This document shows positions 30,741 to 30,791 of a DNA stretch of 30,791 bases, piece by piece. The number at the start of each line of letters is the position of its first letter. The first letter of the stretch is position 1. Made by a program: the position numbers and the translations under genes. Below the pieces are notes generated by a model. That model ran no database searches. It saw nothing but the letters and a program-made list of their open reading frames with translations, and was not told where the DNA came from. The DNA is from an uncultured Oscillospiraceae bacterium (GTDB lineage Bacteria; Bacillota_A; Clostridia; Oscillospirales; Oscillospiraceae). Location: positions 1 to 30,791 of the forward strand of contig CAAEDK010000198.1 of assembly GCA_900754605.1 (NCBI GenBank), given 5' to 3'.

Positions 30741-30791
30741 AAGTAGAGCATACCACCTTTTTCATCTCTTGAACAGTTGCGCTTTTTGCCA

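Noticed and set aside
1..30791. CRISPR arrays, tRNA, rRNA, insertion sequences, riboswitches
   Set aside because: I looked for regularly spaced repeats, cloverleaf ends, transposase motifs and known leader structures and saw none I could support.

Overview
The window looks like chromosomal or integrated DNA of a GC-rich, gut-type Firmicute, probably class Clostridia and near the Oscillospiraceae. Evidence is the strong AGGAGG-type ribosome sites, the protein families present (MptD-type ECF transporter, DUF3268 zinc finger, DUF6075-like protein) and the base composition. No rRNA, tRNA, CRISPR array, transposase or integrase was seen, so the type of element and its borders cannot be settled from this stretch.

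Positions 1-8536 (+ strand) hold a metal or siderophore uptake cassette. It starts with the tail of a DtxR-family regulator and a short winged-helix regulator. An ECF-type importer follows (MptD-like S component, CbiQ-like T component, fused double ATPase), then a PchR/YbtA-like AraC regulator, two YbtP/YbtQ-type ABC half-transporters and a complete DtxR-family regulator. The ECF-araC unit and the ABC pair are preceded by nearly identical promoters: a 23-bp motif, GGAGCGGA 30 nt later and a -10 box 57 nt later, with no consensus -35. This suggests activator-dependent co-regulation. No siderophore synthesis genes are present, so use of siderophores made by other organisms is the simplest reading.

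Positions 8537-10692 (+) carry a response-regulator-like protein that may start at ATT, a largely empty 320-bp stretch, a phage-type sigma-like HTH protein and a DUF6075-like protein. Positions 10709-13928 (-) carry a HipA-like kinase without a HipB partner, then a two-gene unit of an OLD/ABC-like ATPase and a small protein with a PD-(D/E)xK nuclease signature. This unit has its own promoter and terminator and is a candidate defence module.

Positions 14055-30562 (-) form one nearly continuous transcription unit of about 16.5 kb with many 1-14 nt gene overlaps. In order of transcription it encodes a 1069-residue SNF2/DEAH-like helicase, a small protein, a DnaN-like sliding clamp, a DUF3268 zinc-finger protein, seven small unknown proteins (one frameshifted), a RavA/MoxR-like AAA+ ATPase, a sigma-like factor, five small proteins, SSB, a DNA methyltransferase with intact motifs, two small proteins, a methyltransferase-like protein with both key motifs lost, and a ViaA-like VWA protein. 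The helicase ends in QIPLF, a match to the bacterial clamp-binding pentapeptide, so helicase, clamp and SSB probably act together on DNA. The MoxR and VWA proteins probably form a chaperone-like pair. A strong hairpin terminator lies only about 25 bp before the first gene, with repeated TAGGTCAGA motifs upstream, suggesting expression of the whole unit is controlled by attenuation or read-through. This operon is the best candidate here for an undescribed mobile-element replication or maintenance system.
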